From Leptospira biflexa serovar Patoc strain 'Patoc 1 (Paris)' (lineage in GTDB: Bacteria; Spirochaetota; Leptospiria; Leptospirales; Leptospiraceae), in assembly GCF_000017685.1 (NCBI RefSeq), contig NC_010602.1, forward strand, positions 1,939,501 through 2,003,500: a DNA stretch of 64,000 nucleotides, given 5' to 3'. A program made the translations under genes and the position numbers. Each line of letters opens with the position of its first letter. Within the stretch, counting starts at the first letter, position 1. This document shows positions 19,045 through 27,475 of this stretch, piece after piece. Under the pieces are notes generated by a model. The model was given only the letters and a program-made list of their open reading frames with translations, was not told where the DNA came from and made no database searches.

Positions 19045-19953
19045 ATGCAAACAGTGATCCATCGAAAAACGATCCAAAACTCTGTCACATTGAAGGGAAT
19101 TGGCGTACATTCAGGGAAAGTGGTGACTCTCCGCCTCCATCCTGCGGAAGCAAACACTGGTCTCATTTTTTATCTCTACAAAGGCATCCAAAAAATCCGA
19201 ATTCCTGTTTCTCTCGACCACGTCGTCGACACAAGTAACGCCACAACCATTGGGGATGGAAGCTCCAACCGAGTCCAAACCATAGAACACCTTCTTGCCG
19301 CAGTCCATACATTGGGAATAACCGATTGTATTTTTGAAATTGATTCCGTGGAAGTTCCGATTATGGATGGATCTTCCTTACCGTTTTGGGAAGGAATCCG
19401 ATCGGCTGGGATCCGAGTCTTAGAAGAAACGATCGAACCAATCACCATTACAAACCCAATTTGGGTGGTAGACGGGGACAAATACCTTGTCATGCTCCCT
19501 TCTGATGAGCTCAAAGTCACCTATAGCATTGATTTCAACCACCCTCTCTTAAGGGGTCAGTCCTACACCACCACACTCGATGAATCCATCCTCGGAACCG
19601 ACATTTTGCCTGCGAGAACCTTTGGGTTTTTGAAGGATGTGGAAGCGCTCCAAGCACGGGGTCTTGCCATGGGGGGATCCCTCGACAATGCTGTGGTCCT
19701 AACGGATGATGGGTATCTAAACGACCACTTACGTTATGACAATGAATGCGTCCGACATAAAATCCTCGACCTTGTTGGAGACCTTGCCGTGATGGGACGT
19801 CCATTCCGTGGGCACCTCATTGCTTCGAAAGCGGGCCATGCCTTGGACATTTCTCTTGCCAAATGCATCATGAGCCAAGTCACTGGGAACGAACTCACCC
19901 AGTACAAAAGCAAACGGATCCCACTTTTTTCCAAAAAAGAAGCCGCAAAGTAA
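19045..19953 (+). CDS. lpxC: UDP-3-O-acyl-N-acetylglucosamine deacetylase
   Basis: 302 residues (E. coli 305). Starts at ATG 19045 behind AGTAGGAAT, not at the TTG two codons earlier. The Zn2+ site is intact: His in VQTIEHLLAAVHTLG, and His plus Asp in KILDLVGDLAVMGRPFRGH; the general-acid His lies in ASKAGHALDISLAK. GIGVHSGK near the N-terminus is the other family signature. It catalyses the committed step of lipid A synthesis in the cytoplasm, consistent with an LPS-bearing spirochaete (Leptospira, unlike Borrelia and Treponema). Confidence 0.97.
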   Translation: MQTVIHRKTIQNSVTLKGIGVHSGKVVTLRLHPAEANTGLIFYLYKGIQKIRIPVSLDHVVDTSNATTIGDGSSNRVQTIEHLLAAVHTLGITDCIFEIDSVEVPIMDGSSLPFWEGIRSAGIRVLEETIEPITITNPIWVVDGDKYLVMLPSDELKVTYSIDFNHPLLRGQSYTTTLDESILGTDILPARTFGFLKDVEALQARGLAMGGSLDNAVVLTDDGYLNDHLRYDNECVRHKILDLVGDLAVMGRPFRGHLIASKAGHALDISLAKCIMSQVTGNELTQYKSKRIPLFSKKEAAK

Positions 19954-20015
19954 TCAAAACCGTTTTTTACTTTCCAAACCAGGCCAAAACAAAAGTATTT
20001 TTGGCATAGGTTCGG

Positions 20016-21743
20016 ATGGAAGAAAAAACCACATTTAAAGGCATCTCTGCCTACCCAGGAACAGTCTACGGGAAAGTATTTCGTTGGAAACAAACCAAAC
20101 GGAAACGGGAGGATCGTACAGACCTATCTCCTGAGGAAATCAAAGAGGAAGTGGAACTCTTAAAAAAAGGCCTTCAAAAAACCGAAGATGACCTGGCAGA
20201 CCTTGTCCAAAAATCCAAACAAAACCAAGAACTTTCGGAAATCTTAGAATCCCAAATTGTTTTTTTGAACGACCCCCTCTTTCGAGCTCGTGTCTTTGAA
20301 AGGATCGCACAAAACAATGAATCGGCGGGACTTGCCTTGGAAACAGCAGTGAGTTCCCTCTATGACGAATTCCAATCCATCCCCGATGAATTCTTTCGAG
20401 AACGCGCCGACCACCTTCTCGATATCGGCAAACGCATTGAATCCAATTTGTATCCCGAAAAAGGATCAGAGCCTACAAAGATTCCAGACGATGTCATCCT
20501 CATTGCCAAAGAGATCACCCCTTCCGAGATGATCCAATTGGGGAAAAGTAAGTTACGAGGGATTGCTACAGACTTCGGTGGGAAAACAGGTCACACTGCC
20601 ATCATTGCTAGAAATTATGGAATCCCAACCATCGTTGGATTGAAAAACATCACCTCACACGTGGAAGATGATGATTATATCTTACTGGATGCCACAAAAG
20701 GAGTTCTCAATCGTTCCCCAGGAATCGAAGAAATCAAACTGGCTGGGATACGAAGTGATATCAAAAAAATAATCCCTGTTCGGGAGATCAGTGACGGTCC
20801 AAAAGAACTCAAAACAAAAGATGGCAAAACCTTTACCTTACGAGCCAATATCGATTCGGAAGAAGAAGTGGACGGAGCCTTCCTGCAAGGGGCCGATGGA
20901 ATTGGACTCGTTCGTACTGAAATTTTATTCATTCGGTATGTGGAATTCAAACCTACCGAAGAAGAACAGTTTGCAGTTTACAAACGAATTTTACTCAAAA
21001 TGGTCGGCCGACCTGTTACCTTTCGGGTTTGGGACATTGGTGCCGATAAAATGGAAAATGGATACGAAGAAGAAAATCCATTTCTTGGAAACCGTGGGAT
21101 CCGTTACCTCCTCCGCCACCCACATTTTTTTAAAGAACAATTGAGAGCCCTATTACGTGCGAGTGAATATGGAACCATGCGCATCATGTTACCGATGATC
21201 ACAACTCGTTCCGAAATTTTACAAACAAAGGTTTTATTAAATGAATGTTTGGATGAGTTAAAACAAACAGGACTTTTCATTACTAAAAAAATCCCCTTAG
21301 GGATCATGGTGGAAACACCTGCCTGTGCTCTCAATCTTCCCTTTTTAGGAAACCATGTAGACTTTTATAGCGTTGGTACAAACGATTTATTACAATACCT
21401 ACTTGCCGTGGAACGTAACAACCATTTGGTGGGAGACCTTTACAACCCTTGGCAAGTTGTGTTTTTATTATTACTGAAAAACATTGTGGAAGTGGCAAAC
21501 TCCCAAAAAAAACCAATCAGCATTTGTGGTGAAATTGGAAGTGATCCTATGTTCACTGCAGTTCTCATTGGTCTTGGGTTTCGTGACCTAAGTTCTGCCT
21601 TACCACTCATGAAGGATGTAGCTGAAAAAGTCTCGGAAATCTCCACCTGGAAGGCAAAGTTATTAGCAGAACAAGTGATTTCCCTCGCAGGCGAAGAAAA
21701 GTTCGATGAGATTGAAAAACTTGTTTTAGAAACCAAAGGTTAG
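20016..21743 (+). CDS. ptsI: Phosphoenolpyruvate--protein phosphotransferase (enzyme I)
   Basis: 575 residues, the standard EI length. The N-terminal HPr-binding and swivelling domain contains the phospho-His site in FGGKTGHTAIIARNYGIP (usual GG-x-T-S-HTAI-x-AR; Ser is Gly here). The PEP-binding barrel follows with GADGIGLVRTEILF, FRVWDIGADKM, NPFLGNRGIRYLL, MVETPACALNL and YSVGTNDLLQYLLAVERNN, and the C-terminal SICGEIGSDP with the reactive Cys. It phosphorylates HPr from PEP. No sugar permease gene lies near, so a regulatory (nitrogen-type) phosphorelay is more likely than sugar uptake; that is inference. Confidence 0.95.
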   Translation: MEEKTTFKGISAYPGTVYGKVFRWKQTKRKREDRTDLSPEEIKEEVELLKKGLQKTEDDLADLVQKSKQNQELSEILESQIVFLNDPLFRARVFERIAQNNESAGLALETAVSSLYDEFQSIPDEFFRERADHLLDIGKRIESNLYPEKGSEPTKIPDDVILIAKEITPSEMIQLGKSKLRGIATDFGGKTGHTAIIARNYGIPTIVGLKNITSHVEDDDYILLDATKGVLNRSPGIEEIKLAGIRSDIKKIIPVREISDGPKELKTKDGKTFTLRANIDSEEEVDGAFLQGADGIGLVRTEILFIRYVEFKPTEEEQFAVYKRILLKMVGRPVTFRVWDIGADKMENGYEEENPFLGNRGIRYLLRHPHFFKEQLRALLRASEYGTMRIMLPMITTRSEILQTKVLLNECLDELKQTGLFITKKIPLGIMVETPACALNLPFLGNHVDFYSVGTNDLLQYLLAVERNNHLVGDLYNPWQVVFLLLLKNIVEVANSQKKPISICGEIGSDPMFTAVLIGLGFRDLSSALPLMKDVAEKVSEISTWKAKLLAEQVISLAGEEKFDEIEKLVLETKG

Positions 21744-21764
21744 TTGACCACCGAAGGAGTTGGG

Positions 21765-23096
21765 TTACGATTCCACCGATGCTCGTATGGGGGAACCATC
21801 GTCGTCCTTCGTTTGGTTCGTATCATTGATTAACCATAAGATGGAAGTTCGTTTCCAAAAATAGATCCCACATAATACAATCGCGGCAGACCAAGATACC
21901 AAAACAAAAAAAGCATAAAACTGCGCCATACTCCCCCATTCCCTTTGGTAACCAGAAAGGATTCCCGCGGCATAATGACCAAAAGCCGTACTCAAAAACC
22001 AAATCCCCATCAGAAGTGACGCAAACCGAACGGGCGCCATTTGACTCACAAAGGACAGTCCAACCGGTGAGAGACAGAGCTCACTGAGAGTGTTCCAAAA
22101 GTAAACAGACACTAAAAAGAGAATGGAGACAACCATCCCTTTCTCTGCTTGTTCCGCTGCAAACACCATGACTAAAAATCCGATCCCTAATAAAAACAAA
22201 CTGATCACAAATTTGAGAATGGGATTGGGATTTTTGTTTGTTTTGGAAAGAGTGAACCAAAGGAAAGAAAGAAGAGGACCAAAGACAAGGATCATCAGAG
22301 GGTTTAACGACTGTAAGAGGGAGGCTGGGATTTCCCAACCAAAGAAAAAACGATCGGTATTGCGTAAGGCAAATAAATTGAGAGAGGTTCCCATCTGTTC
22401 AAATGCCATCCAAAAGAAAATACTAAAAAAACTAAGAAGCCCAATGAGTGTTATTTTTGAAATGGTATCGGTCTCCCCATTGGTTTCCTTGGAATGGGAT
22501 GCCAAGTTTTGCGGATTGGATCCCATGGAAACTTGTGTATGGTGGTTTCTATTTTCTGTTTTGGCCCAAATGGATTCTGGCAAGGAACGACTTCCAAAAT
22601 AAAAAACGAGGATACCAATACCCATACCAACACCTGCCGAAAAAAAACCTAAATGCCAATCGACCTTCTCCCCTAAACTTCCGGCAATGATCGGACCAAG
22701 TAGGCCCCCCAAATTAATCCCCATATAAAAAATCGTAAATCCACTATCCCGCAGGTTTGGTGTATTCGTATACAAACGACCAAAGATCGTGGAAATATTG
22801 GGTTTAAAAAAACCATTTCCGAGTGCTAACAAACATAACCCAAAATAAAAATAATGAATATTTGGCATCGCAAGGGAAAGGTGACCGAGTAACATAAGCA
22901 CACTTCCCAGATAAATTGCAAATTTGTAACTGAGATACCGATCGGTAATGTATCCTCCAATCACAGGTGTTAGGTAAACAAAACTTGTATAATAGGCATA
23001 AACAGTACCGGCATCCCTATCAGAAAAACCAAGTGACTTAACAAGATACAATACAAGCAGAGCACGCATCCCATAATAACTGAGCCTTTCCCACAT
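21765..23096 (-). CDS. POT/PTR-family proton-coupled peptide transporter
   Basis: 443 residues from the first ATG, with 12-14 hydrophobic segments. The family signature MWERLSYYGMRALLVLYLV (E-x-x-E-R-F/L-x-Y-Y-G) opens the protein, and PNISTIFGRLY plus GINLGGLLGPIIAG belong to the PTR2 motif. It imports di- and tripeptides with protons across the inner membrane. The ATG is inside the conserved region: upstream in frame the DNA encodes HPRGITSLFLTE, also conserved in the family, yet no ATG, GTG or TTG occurs before the frame closes at 23175-23177. A CTG at 23163-23165 with GAGG seven bases ahead is the best alternative start. Confidence 0.88.
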   Translation of the reverse strand: MWERLSYYGMRALLVLYLVKSLGFSDRDAGTVYAYYTSFVYLTPVIGGYITDRYLSYKFAIYLGSVLMLLGHLSLAMPNIHYFYFGLCLLALGNGFFKPNISTIFGRLYTNTPNLRDSGFTIFYMGINLGGLLGPIIAGSLGEKVDWHLGFFSAGVGMGIGILVFYFGSRSLPESIWAKTENRNHHTQVSMGSNPQNLASHSKETNGETDTISKITLIGLLSFFSIFFWMAFEQMGTSLNLFALRNTDRFFFGWEIPASLLQSLNPLMILVFGPLLSFLWFTLSKTNKNPNPILKFVISLFLLGIGFLVMVFAAEQAEKGMVVSILFLVSVYFWNTLSELCLSPVGLSFVSQMAPVRFASLLMGIWFLSTAFGHYAAGILSGYQREWGSMAQFYAFFVLVSWSAAIVLCGIYFWKRTSILWLINDTNQTKDDDGSPIRASVES

Positions 23097-23137
23097 CTCA
23101 GTGAGAAATAAACTCGTGATCCCTCTCGGATGAACTT

Positions 23138-23710
23138 CTAATTTGATTTGGTCCGGCTTTTCCAGATGGTTTCCTCATGCCCTAGGGATAAATTCACAAA
23201 CCTTGCTGCGACAAATAAATAATCCGACAATCGGTTGATGTAAATCCTTAAATCGTTATGGATCTCACCACCCGATTCTATGTACACGAGTAAATCTCTT
23301 TCCAAACGGCGGCAGATGGTACGAGCGATATGTAAGGTACTCGCCATCTCAGTACCACCTGGTAAGATAAAGAATTTAATTTCAGGAAGTGACGAAACCA
23401 AACGGTCAATCTCTTTCTCGAGCCCCTCCACGTCCAAAGCCTGTACCACAGTTCCATCTATGGACTCTTTTGGCACATAACCCGCAAGTTCCGATCCGAT
23501 CTCAAAGAGAAAACTTTGGATCATTTGCAAATGGTCTAAAAATGCTTTTTCGAGAGATGCCTTTTGACTCAAGGCTAAGGCAAGTCCTATGGTACTATTC
23601 AATTCATCACAAGTTCCATACAGATCCACTCTCCTGTCGGTCTTGGATACCTTTTTCCCAGATGCTAAATACGTTTGTCCGCCATCGCCAAATTTGGTGT
23701 AGATTTTCAA
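23138..23710 (-). CDS. PduO-type cob(I)alamin adenosyltransferase
   Basis: 190 residues. The ATP-binding N-terminus IYTKFGDGGQTYLASGKKV is followed by DRRVDLYGTCDELNSTIGLA and, in the C-terminal helix bundle, FILPGGTEMASTLHIARTICRRLERDL, the signature of PduO-type ATRs. It adenosylates cob(I)alamin to coenzyme B12. The start of the peptide transporter lies inside or just after its 3' end, so the two minus-strand genes are coupled. No cobalamin riboswitch is visible upstream. Confidence 0.95.
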   Translation of the reverse strand: MKIYTKFGDGGQTYLASGKKVSKTDRRVDLYGTCDELNSTIGLALALSQKASLEKAFLDHLQMIQSFLFEIGSELAGYVPKESIDGTVVQALDVEGLEKEIDRLVSSLPEIKFFILPGGTEMASTLHIARTICRRLERDLLVYIESGGEIHNDLRIYINRLSDYLFVAARFVNLSLGHEETIWKSRTKSN

Positions 23711-23738
23711 AATCTGAAGTCCTTTGCCCTAAATTTTC

Positions 23739-23766
23739 TTTACAGTCATCAGTTTTTTGGTATAGA
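23739..23766 (+). promoter_or_regulatory. Putative promoter of flaB
   Basis: TTTACA (23739-23744), 16 bases, TATAGA (23761-23766), with TTGG directly before the -10 box. It lies about 147 bases before the flaB start in a 202-base gap between divergent genes. A sigma-28 (FliA) consensus was not found here. The long leader suggests an untranslated region, but no riboswitch-like structure is recognised. Confidence 0.4.
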
Positions 23767-23912
23767 ATCATCTGGAAAGGAAAAATTCACGGGAGAACCA
23801 AGGGCAGGCAACCCCTTCTCTCCTCGAAGGAATGGATTTCTGGAAACGGATTTTTTCCTTTCTCCGCCTGTAGGGAAACAAGCGGGTCATGGACACACAG
23901 GAGGGTGTGACA

Positions 23913-24761
23913 ATGATTATCAATCACAACATCAGTGCTCTCGTTGCAAAACGAGCGCTCTCAAACACCAGTCGAGACATGGACAAGTCCATGGAACACC
24001 TAGCTACGGGTATGCGAATCAACAGACCTGGGGATGATTCCCTGGGGTTTTCCGTATCCGAAAAACTTAGATCCCAAATCCGAGCACTTGGCCAAGCGGA
24101 GCGAAATACCCAGGATGGTATGTCGTTTTTACAAGTCACGGAAGGATCTTTGGACCAAGTAAACTCCATATTACAGAGGTTACGTGAACTTTCCGTACAA
24201 TCAGCAAACGGAATCTATTCGGATGAAGACAGAAAACTTGTCCAATTAGAAGTATCCCAACTGGTTGAAGAAGTGGAACGGATCGGAACATCTGCGGAGT
24301 TTAATAAAGTTAAACCATTGGATGGTAGGTTTTCAAGGGCGAACAAAAATCCAATGACCTTACAAGTGGGTGCAAACGGAACAGAAAAAATTGAAGTCTA
24401 CATCAATACGATGACAAGTTCTTCATTGAAACTGAAACAAGCTGGAAACAAGTTGACACTTTCAACTCCAAACAAAGCTTCCGATTCACTCCAGGTTTTG
24501 GATGATGCCATATCGAAAGTCAATCGACTTAGATCAGACTTAGGCGCCTATTATAACCGTTTGGATTTAACCTTAAAATCACTCAGTAACAACTATGTGA
24601 ATATGGTTTCTTCTGAATCACAAATAAGAGACGCGGATATGGCAACGGAAATGGTGGAATACTCGAAAAACCAAATCCTAACCAAATCAGGTGTGGCCAT
24701 GCTGGCACAAGCAAATCTCAGACCAGAATCAGTAGTAAAACTCCTCACGGACAGATACTAA
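23913..24761 (+). CDS. flaB: Flagellin, FlaB-type core protein of the periplasmic filament
   Basis: 282 residues, the spirochaete FlaB size, starting at ATG 23913 behind AGGAGGGTG (an upstream in-frame ATG at 23889 lacks such a site). It has only the conserved N- and C-terminal coiled-coil ends of flagellin: MIINHNISALVAKRAL and ATGMRINRPGDDSLGFSVSEKLRSQ at the start, RDADMATEMVEYSKNQIL and MLAQANLRPESVVKLL at the end, with a short centre. FlaB subunits form the core of the endoflagella in the periplasm. Leptospira species carry several flaB copies; which one this is cannot be told. A perfect terminator hairpin follows. Confidence 0.96.
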   Translation: MIINHNISALVAKRALSNTSRDMDKSMEHLATGMRINRPGDDSLGFSVSEKLRSQIRALGQAERNTQDGMSFLQVTEGSLDQVNSILQRLRELSVQSANGIYSDEDRKLVQLEVSQLVEEVERIGTSAEFNKVKPLDGRFSRANKNPMTLQVGANGTEKIEVYINTMTSSSLKLKQAGNKLTLSTPNKASDSLQVLDDAISKVNRLRSDLGAYYNRLDLTLKSLSNNYVNMVSSESQIRDADMATEMVEYSKNQILTKSGVAMLAQANLRPESVVKLLTDRY

Positions 24762-24778
24762 GGTTTTTTAAGAGATGG

Positions 24779-24810
24779 AAATCCTCCTTGCAAACAAGGA
24801 GGATTTCTTT
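24779..24810 (+). terminator. Rho-independent terminator of flaB
   Basis: A perfect 12-bp stem (24779-24790 with 24795-24806), loop CAAA, then CTTT. It lies 18 bases after the flaB stop. The hairpin overlaps the first codons of an ATG-started extension of the next gene, which supports the later TTG start for that gene. Confidence 0.85.
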
Positions 24811-24858
24811 AAACTTTGTCCGAAACCTTCAAATCGAAGGGAAAAGAGGACAATCACT

Positions 24859-25590
24859 TTGAAACAAATCATCTCAGGAATTTTATCCCTATCATTACTA
24901 TCCACAATTTCTTGTGGTCTATCAGACAACACGAAACGACTGATCCTAAGTACATCCATTGGATGTGGTGTTGGACTTGCGTTAGGTGCTGTTTATGACG
25001 AATCACAAAGAAAAAAAGACACTAAAAACAAAAAGAATGATTTCCAAAGACAAGTGAAAGAATCCTTGACGATGGAAAAAAAGAAACCACAAAACAAAGG
25101 TAAGATCATTGGTTTGGGCGCGGGTTGCCTTGCTGGTCTTGGAACTGGTTTTTATCTGAATACTATGTATGATAACATGGCAGAAGAGATGAAAAAACAA
25201 GGTATCACTCTGACTAAAAGTGAACGTGGTGGAGAAACAGTGGCACTCACGGCAACGATGGACGGTGGAATTGCCTTTGAAGATGGAAAAGCAGACCTCA
25301 AAGGGAAAGGAAAAGAAAACGTTGATAAGTTAGCGGAAGCTCTTGCGGCCTACCCTGAAACCAAAATCAATATCACTGGACATGCCAATCGAACTGGCGC
25401 AGAAGACCTAAACCTCAGACTTTCGCAAGACAGAGCTGTGACTGCAAAAGATGCCATCATTGAAAATGGAGTGGAAGGAAAACGAATTGGAACTGTCCAA
25501 GGACTTGGTTCCTCTACACCAATGAAAAACGTGGATCCTAAAGATGGATCGAACCGACGTGTGGAAGTAGAAATCGTTCCCGCTAGTTAA
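24859..25590 (+). CDS. OmpA-family lipoprotein with glycine-rich membrane segments
   Basis: 243 residues from a TTG at 24859, preceded by AAGAGGA; an upstream ATG (24775) would start inside the flaB terminator and bury the signal peptide. The signal ends in LLSTISC, a spirochaetal lipobox. Two glycine-rich hydrophobic stretches follow (about 32-50 GCGVGLALGAVYDE and 85-105 GLGAGCLAGLGTGFYL). The C-terminal OmpA/MotB domain (about 140-243) binds peptidoglycan: FEDGKADLKGKGKENVDKLAEAL, ITGHANRTGAEDLNLRLSQDRA, NRRVEVEI. It would tie the outer membrane to the cell wall. Confidence 0.9.
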   Translation: MKQIISGILSLSLLSTISCGLSDNTKRLILSTSIGCGVGLALGAVYDESQRKKDTKNKKNDFQRQVKESLTMEKKKPQNKGKIIGLGAGCLAGLGTGFYLNTMYDNMAEEMKKQGITLTKSERGGETVALTATMDGGIAFEDGKADLKGKGKENVDKLAEALAAYPETKINITGHANRTGAEDLNLRLSQDRAVTAKDAIIENGVEGKRIGTVQGLGSSTPMKNVDPKDGSNRRVEVEIVPAS

Positions 25591-25630
25591 TCACAAAAAA
25601 TAAAAGATTCGAGAAGATCTCTCGATAAAA

Positions 25631-25660
25631 AAAGCCTACAAAGAAACTTTGTAGGCTTTT
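25631..25660. terminator. Bidirectional terminator between OmpA-like and ybaB genes
   Basis: A 13-bp perfect inverted repeat, AAAGCCTACAAAG / CTTTGTAGGCTTT (25631-25643 and 25647-25659), with a three-base loop; T-rich on the plus strand side and A-rich before it, so it can stop transcription from both convergent genes. Confidence 0.88.
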
Positions 25661-25695
25661 TCTTTTTGGATCTGAATCTAAAGTTCTTTTTTTAG

Positions 25696-26022
25696 TTACA
25701 TTCCAAGTCCAGGGAATCCACCCATGGCTTGCATTTGTTTTGCGGCTCCCGCTTGGGCATCTTGTAAAGCTTTTGTATAGGCTTCTTGGATGGATCGTTC
25801 CAAAAGGTTTTTATCCTTTTTTTCCAAAAGTTCATCTTCGATTTGGATTGATTTCATCTGGAATTTTCCATCTAAAGTGATGGAGAGAAGTTTATTCTTA
25901 GAAATTCCTACAAAATTTAAGACCGCAAGTTCCTTTTCCATGGTTTTTACCTGCGAGCGCATCTTTTTCATCTGCTTGAGCATATCAAACTTGTTTCCAC
26001 CAGCACCACCGAACATAATCAC
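25696..26022 (-). CDS. YbaB/EbfC nucleoid-associated protein
   Basis: About 106-108 residues. The family pattern is present: MLKQMKKMRSQVKTMEKEL helix, the central KLLSITLDGKFQMKSIQIEDELL strands, and a C-terminal helix followed by a Gly/Met-rich tail (MQAMGGFPGLGM). Dimeric YbaB binds DNA as a tweezer; in most bacteria it lies beside dnaX and recR, which are absent here. The ATG at 26022 or the one two codons later is possible. Confidence 0.93.
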   Translation of the reverse strand: MIMFGGAGGNKFDMLKQMKKMRSQVKTMEKELAVLNFVGISKNKLLSITLDGKFQMKSIQIEDELLEKKDKNLLERSIQEAYTKALQDAQAGAAKQMQAMGGFPGLGM

Positions 26023-26078
26023 CTCTTCTACATTTCAGGATTTTTTTTCTAAGAAAGAACGCAAATATAAAACTTCGG

Positions 26079-27458
26079 ATGTCGATACTAAAGAATATGA
26101 TCCATCCAAATTCTCCCTACAAACGAATCTGGGATCTATTTGTTTTTTTATGCATTACGTATTTTGCCATCGAAGTGCCGATTCGGCTTGTTTTCCCTCA
26201 TAAATTGACCGTAGGTGTCACCCACTTTGAAAGGTTCATTCAAATCATTTTTGGAATTGATTTGGTTTTAAACTTTTTCACTTCCATTCTCAAAGACAGA
26301 CTCGTCATTCAAAACAAAAAAATCGTCGCGAAAACATATCTAAAGTCATGGTTTCTCATCGATTTTTTATCTGCCTTTCCATTTGACCTCTTTGGAGGTT
26401 TTTTCTTTGAATATTTTGGAGTTACGGATAGTTTAAAAATATTGCGTCTACTAAGATCTGTTAGGGTGTTCGAACTTTTTAAATCCCTTCGGATGCTTGC
26501 ACTAGGTGCTGATTCGGAAGATCGATTTAAATTGATCGAAGTGATCAATCCCATGACCTTTCGATTGATCTTTTTTGTGTATTGGACAAGTCTCTTTGCC
26601 CATTGGGTGGCTTGCGGTTGGATTTACTTAACGCCTGAATTTTTAGCAGATAAGGATATATACACTCGTTATATCAGGTCTTTATACTGGTCTGTCACCA
26701 CACTGACAACCATCGGATATGGAGACATCACACCTACCACCAATCCGCAAACCATTTATACAATGGGGGTGATGATCCTAGGTGTTGGAATTTATGGGTA
26801 TGTGATCGGTAATATTTCGACACTTCTCTCCAATTTAGATATTTCGCGTGTCACCTTCCAAGAAAAATTAAACACAATCAACTCGTTCATTAAATATAAA
26901 AAATTACCGCCGCAACTTGCCAATCGGATTCGATCCTATTACATTAACCTTTGGGAAAACAAACATGGAATTGATGAAACTGAAATTTGGAACCAACTTC
27001 CTTCGGGGATTAAAATCGATGTTTCGATGTTTTTACACAACCATCTCATTTCAGTGGTTCCTTTTTTTAAAAATGCACCAGAAGAATTGAAACGTGAGGT
27101 TGTTTTAGAATTAAAACCTGCTTATTATATGAAGGGAGATGTGATCTTTCGGGAAGGAGATGTCCCCCATAATATGTATTTTTTATCCAAAGGTCAAGTG
27201 GAAGTGATCAAAGAAAAAACGGGAGAATTACTCGCAACACTCAATTCCGGGTCTTTTTTTGGAGAGATGAGTCTCATTGACGACTCCCTTCGCACAGCCA
27301 CAATCAGAGCCGGTTCCTATTGTGATGTATATACTTTAAGTAAAGATGCTTTTAGCGAAATACTTAGACACCATCCCAGTTTTGCAAAACACATCAACGT
27401 GATTGCATTGGAACGAAAACAACACCAATCCAGTTTCAAAGAATCGGACGAATCGTAA
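26079..27458 (+). CDS. Voltage-gated-like ion channel with cyclic-nucleotide-binding domain
   Basis: 459 residues. Six membrane segments (about 15-230): S4 is short in charge (RLLRSVRVFELFKSLRML), and the pore carries TLTTIGYGDITP, the K+ selectivity filter. A C-linker (about 235-300) leads to a cNMP-binding domain (about 320-440) with the phosphate cassette SFFGEMSLIDDSLRTATI. The layout is that of prokaryotic CNG/HCN/KCNH-like channels, i.e. K+ flux gated by cAMP or cGMP in the inner membrane. Ligand specificity is not certain. Convergent with the ParA gene 17 bases away. Confidence 0.92.
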   Translation: MSILKNMIHPNSPYKRIWDLFVFLCITYFAIEVPIRLVFPHKLTVGVTHFERFIQIIFGIDLVLNFFTSILKDRLVIQNKKIVAKTYLKSWFLIDFLSAFPFDLFGGFFFEYFGVTDSLKILRLLRSVRVFELFKSLRMLALGADSEDRFKLIEVINPMTFRLIFFVYWTSLFAHWVACGWIYLTPEFLADKDIYTRYIRSLYWSVTTLTTIGYGDITPTTNPQTIYTMGVMILGVGIYGYVIGNISTLLSNLDISRVTFQEKLNTINSFIKYKKLPPQLANRIRSYYINLWENKHGIDETEIWNQLPSGIKIDVSMFLHNHLISVVPFFKNAPEELKREVVLELKPAYYMKGDVIFREGDVPHNMYFLSKGQVEVIKEKTGELLATLNSGSFFGEMSLIDDSLRTATIRAGSYCDVYTLSKDAFSEILRHHPSFAKHINVIALERKQHQSSFKESDES

Positions 27459-27475
27459 AGAACAACAAAGTAAAT

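Noticed and set aside
19535..19804. Minus-strand open frame of 89 codons inside lpxC
   Set aside because: Antisense to the conserved Zn-binding region of lpxC, with no start signal.
23711..23912. Possible sigma-28 promoter or riboswitch before flaB
   Set aside because: No FliA consensus or conserved aptamer pattern found; only a sigma-70-like pair is reported.
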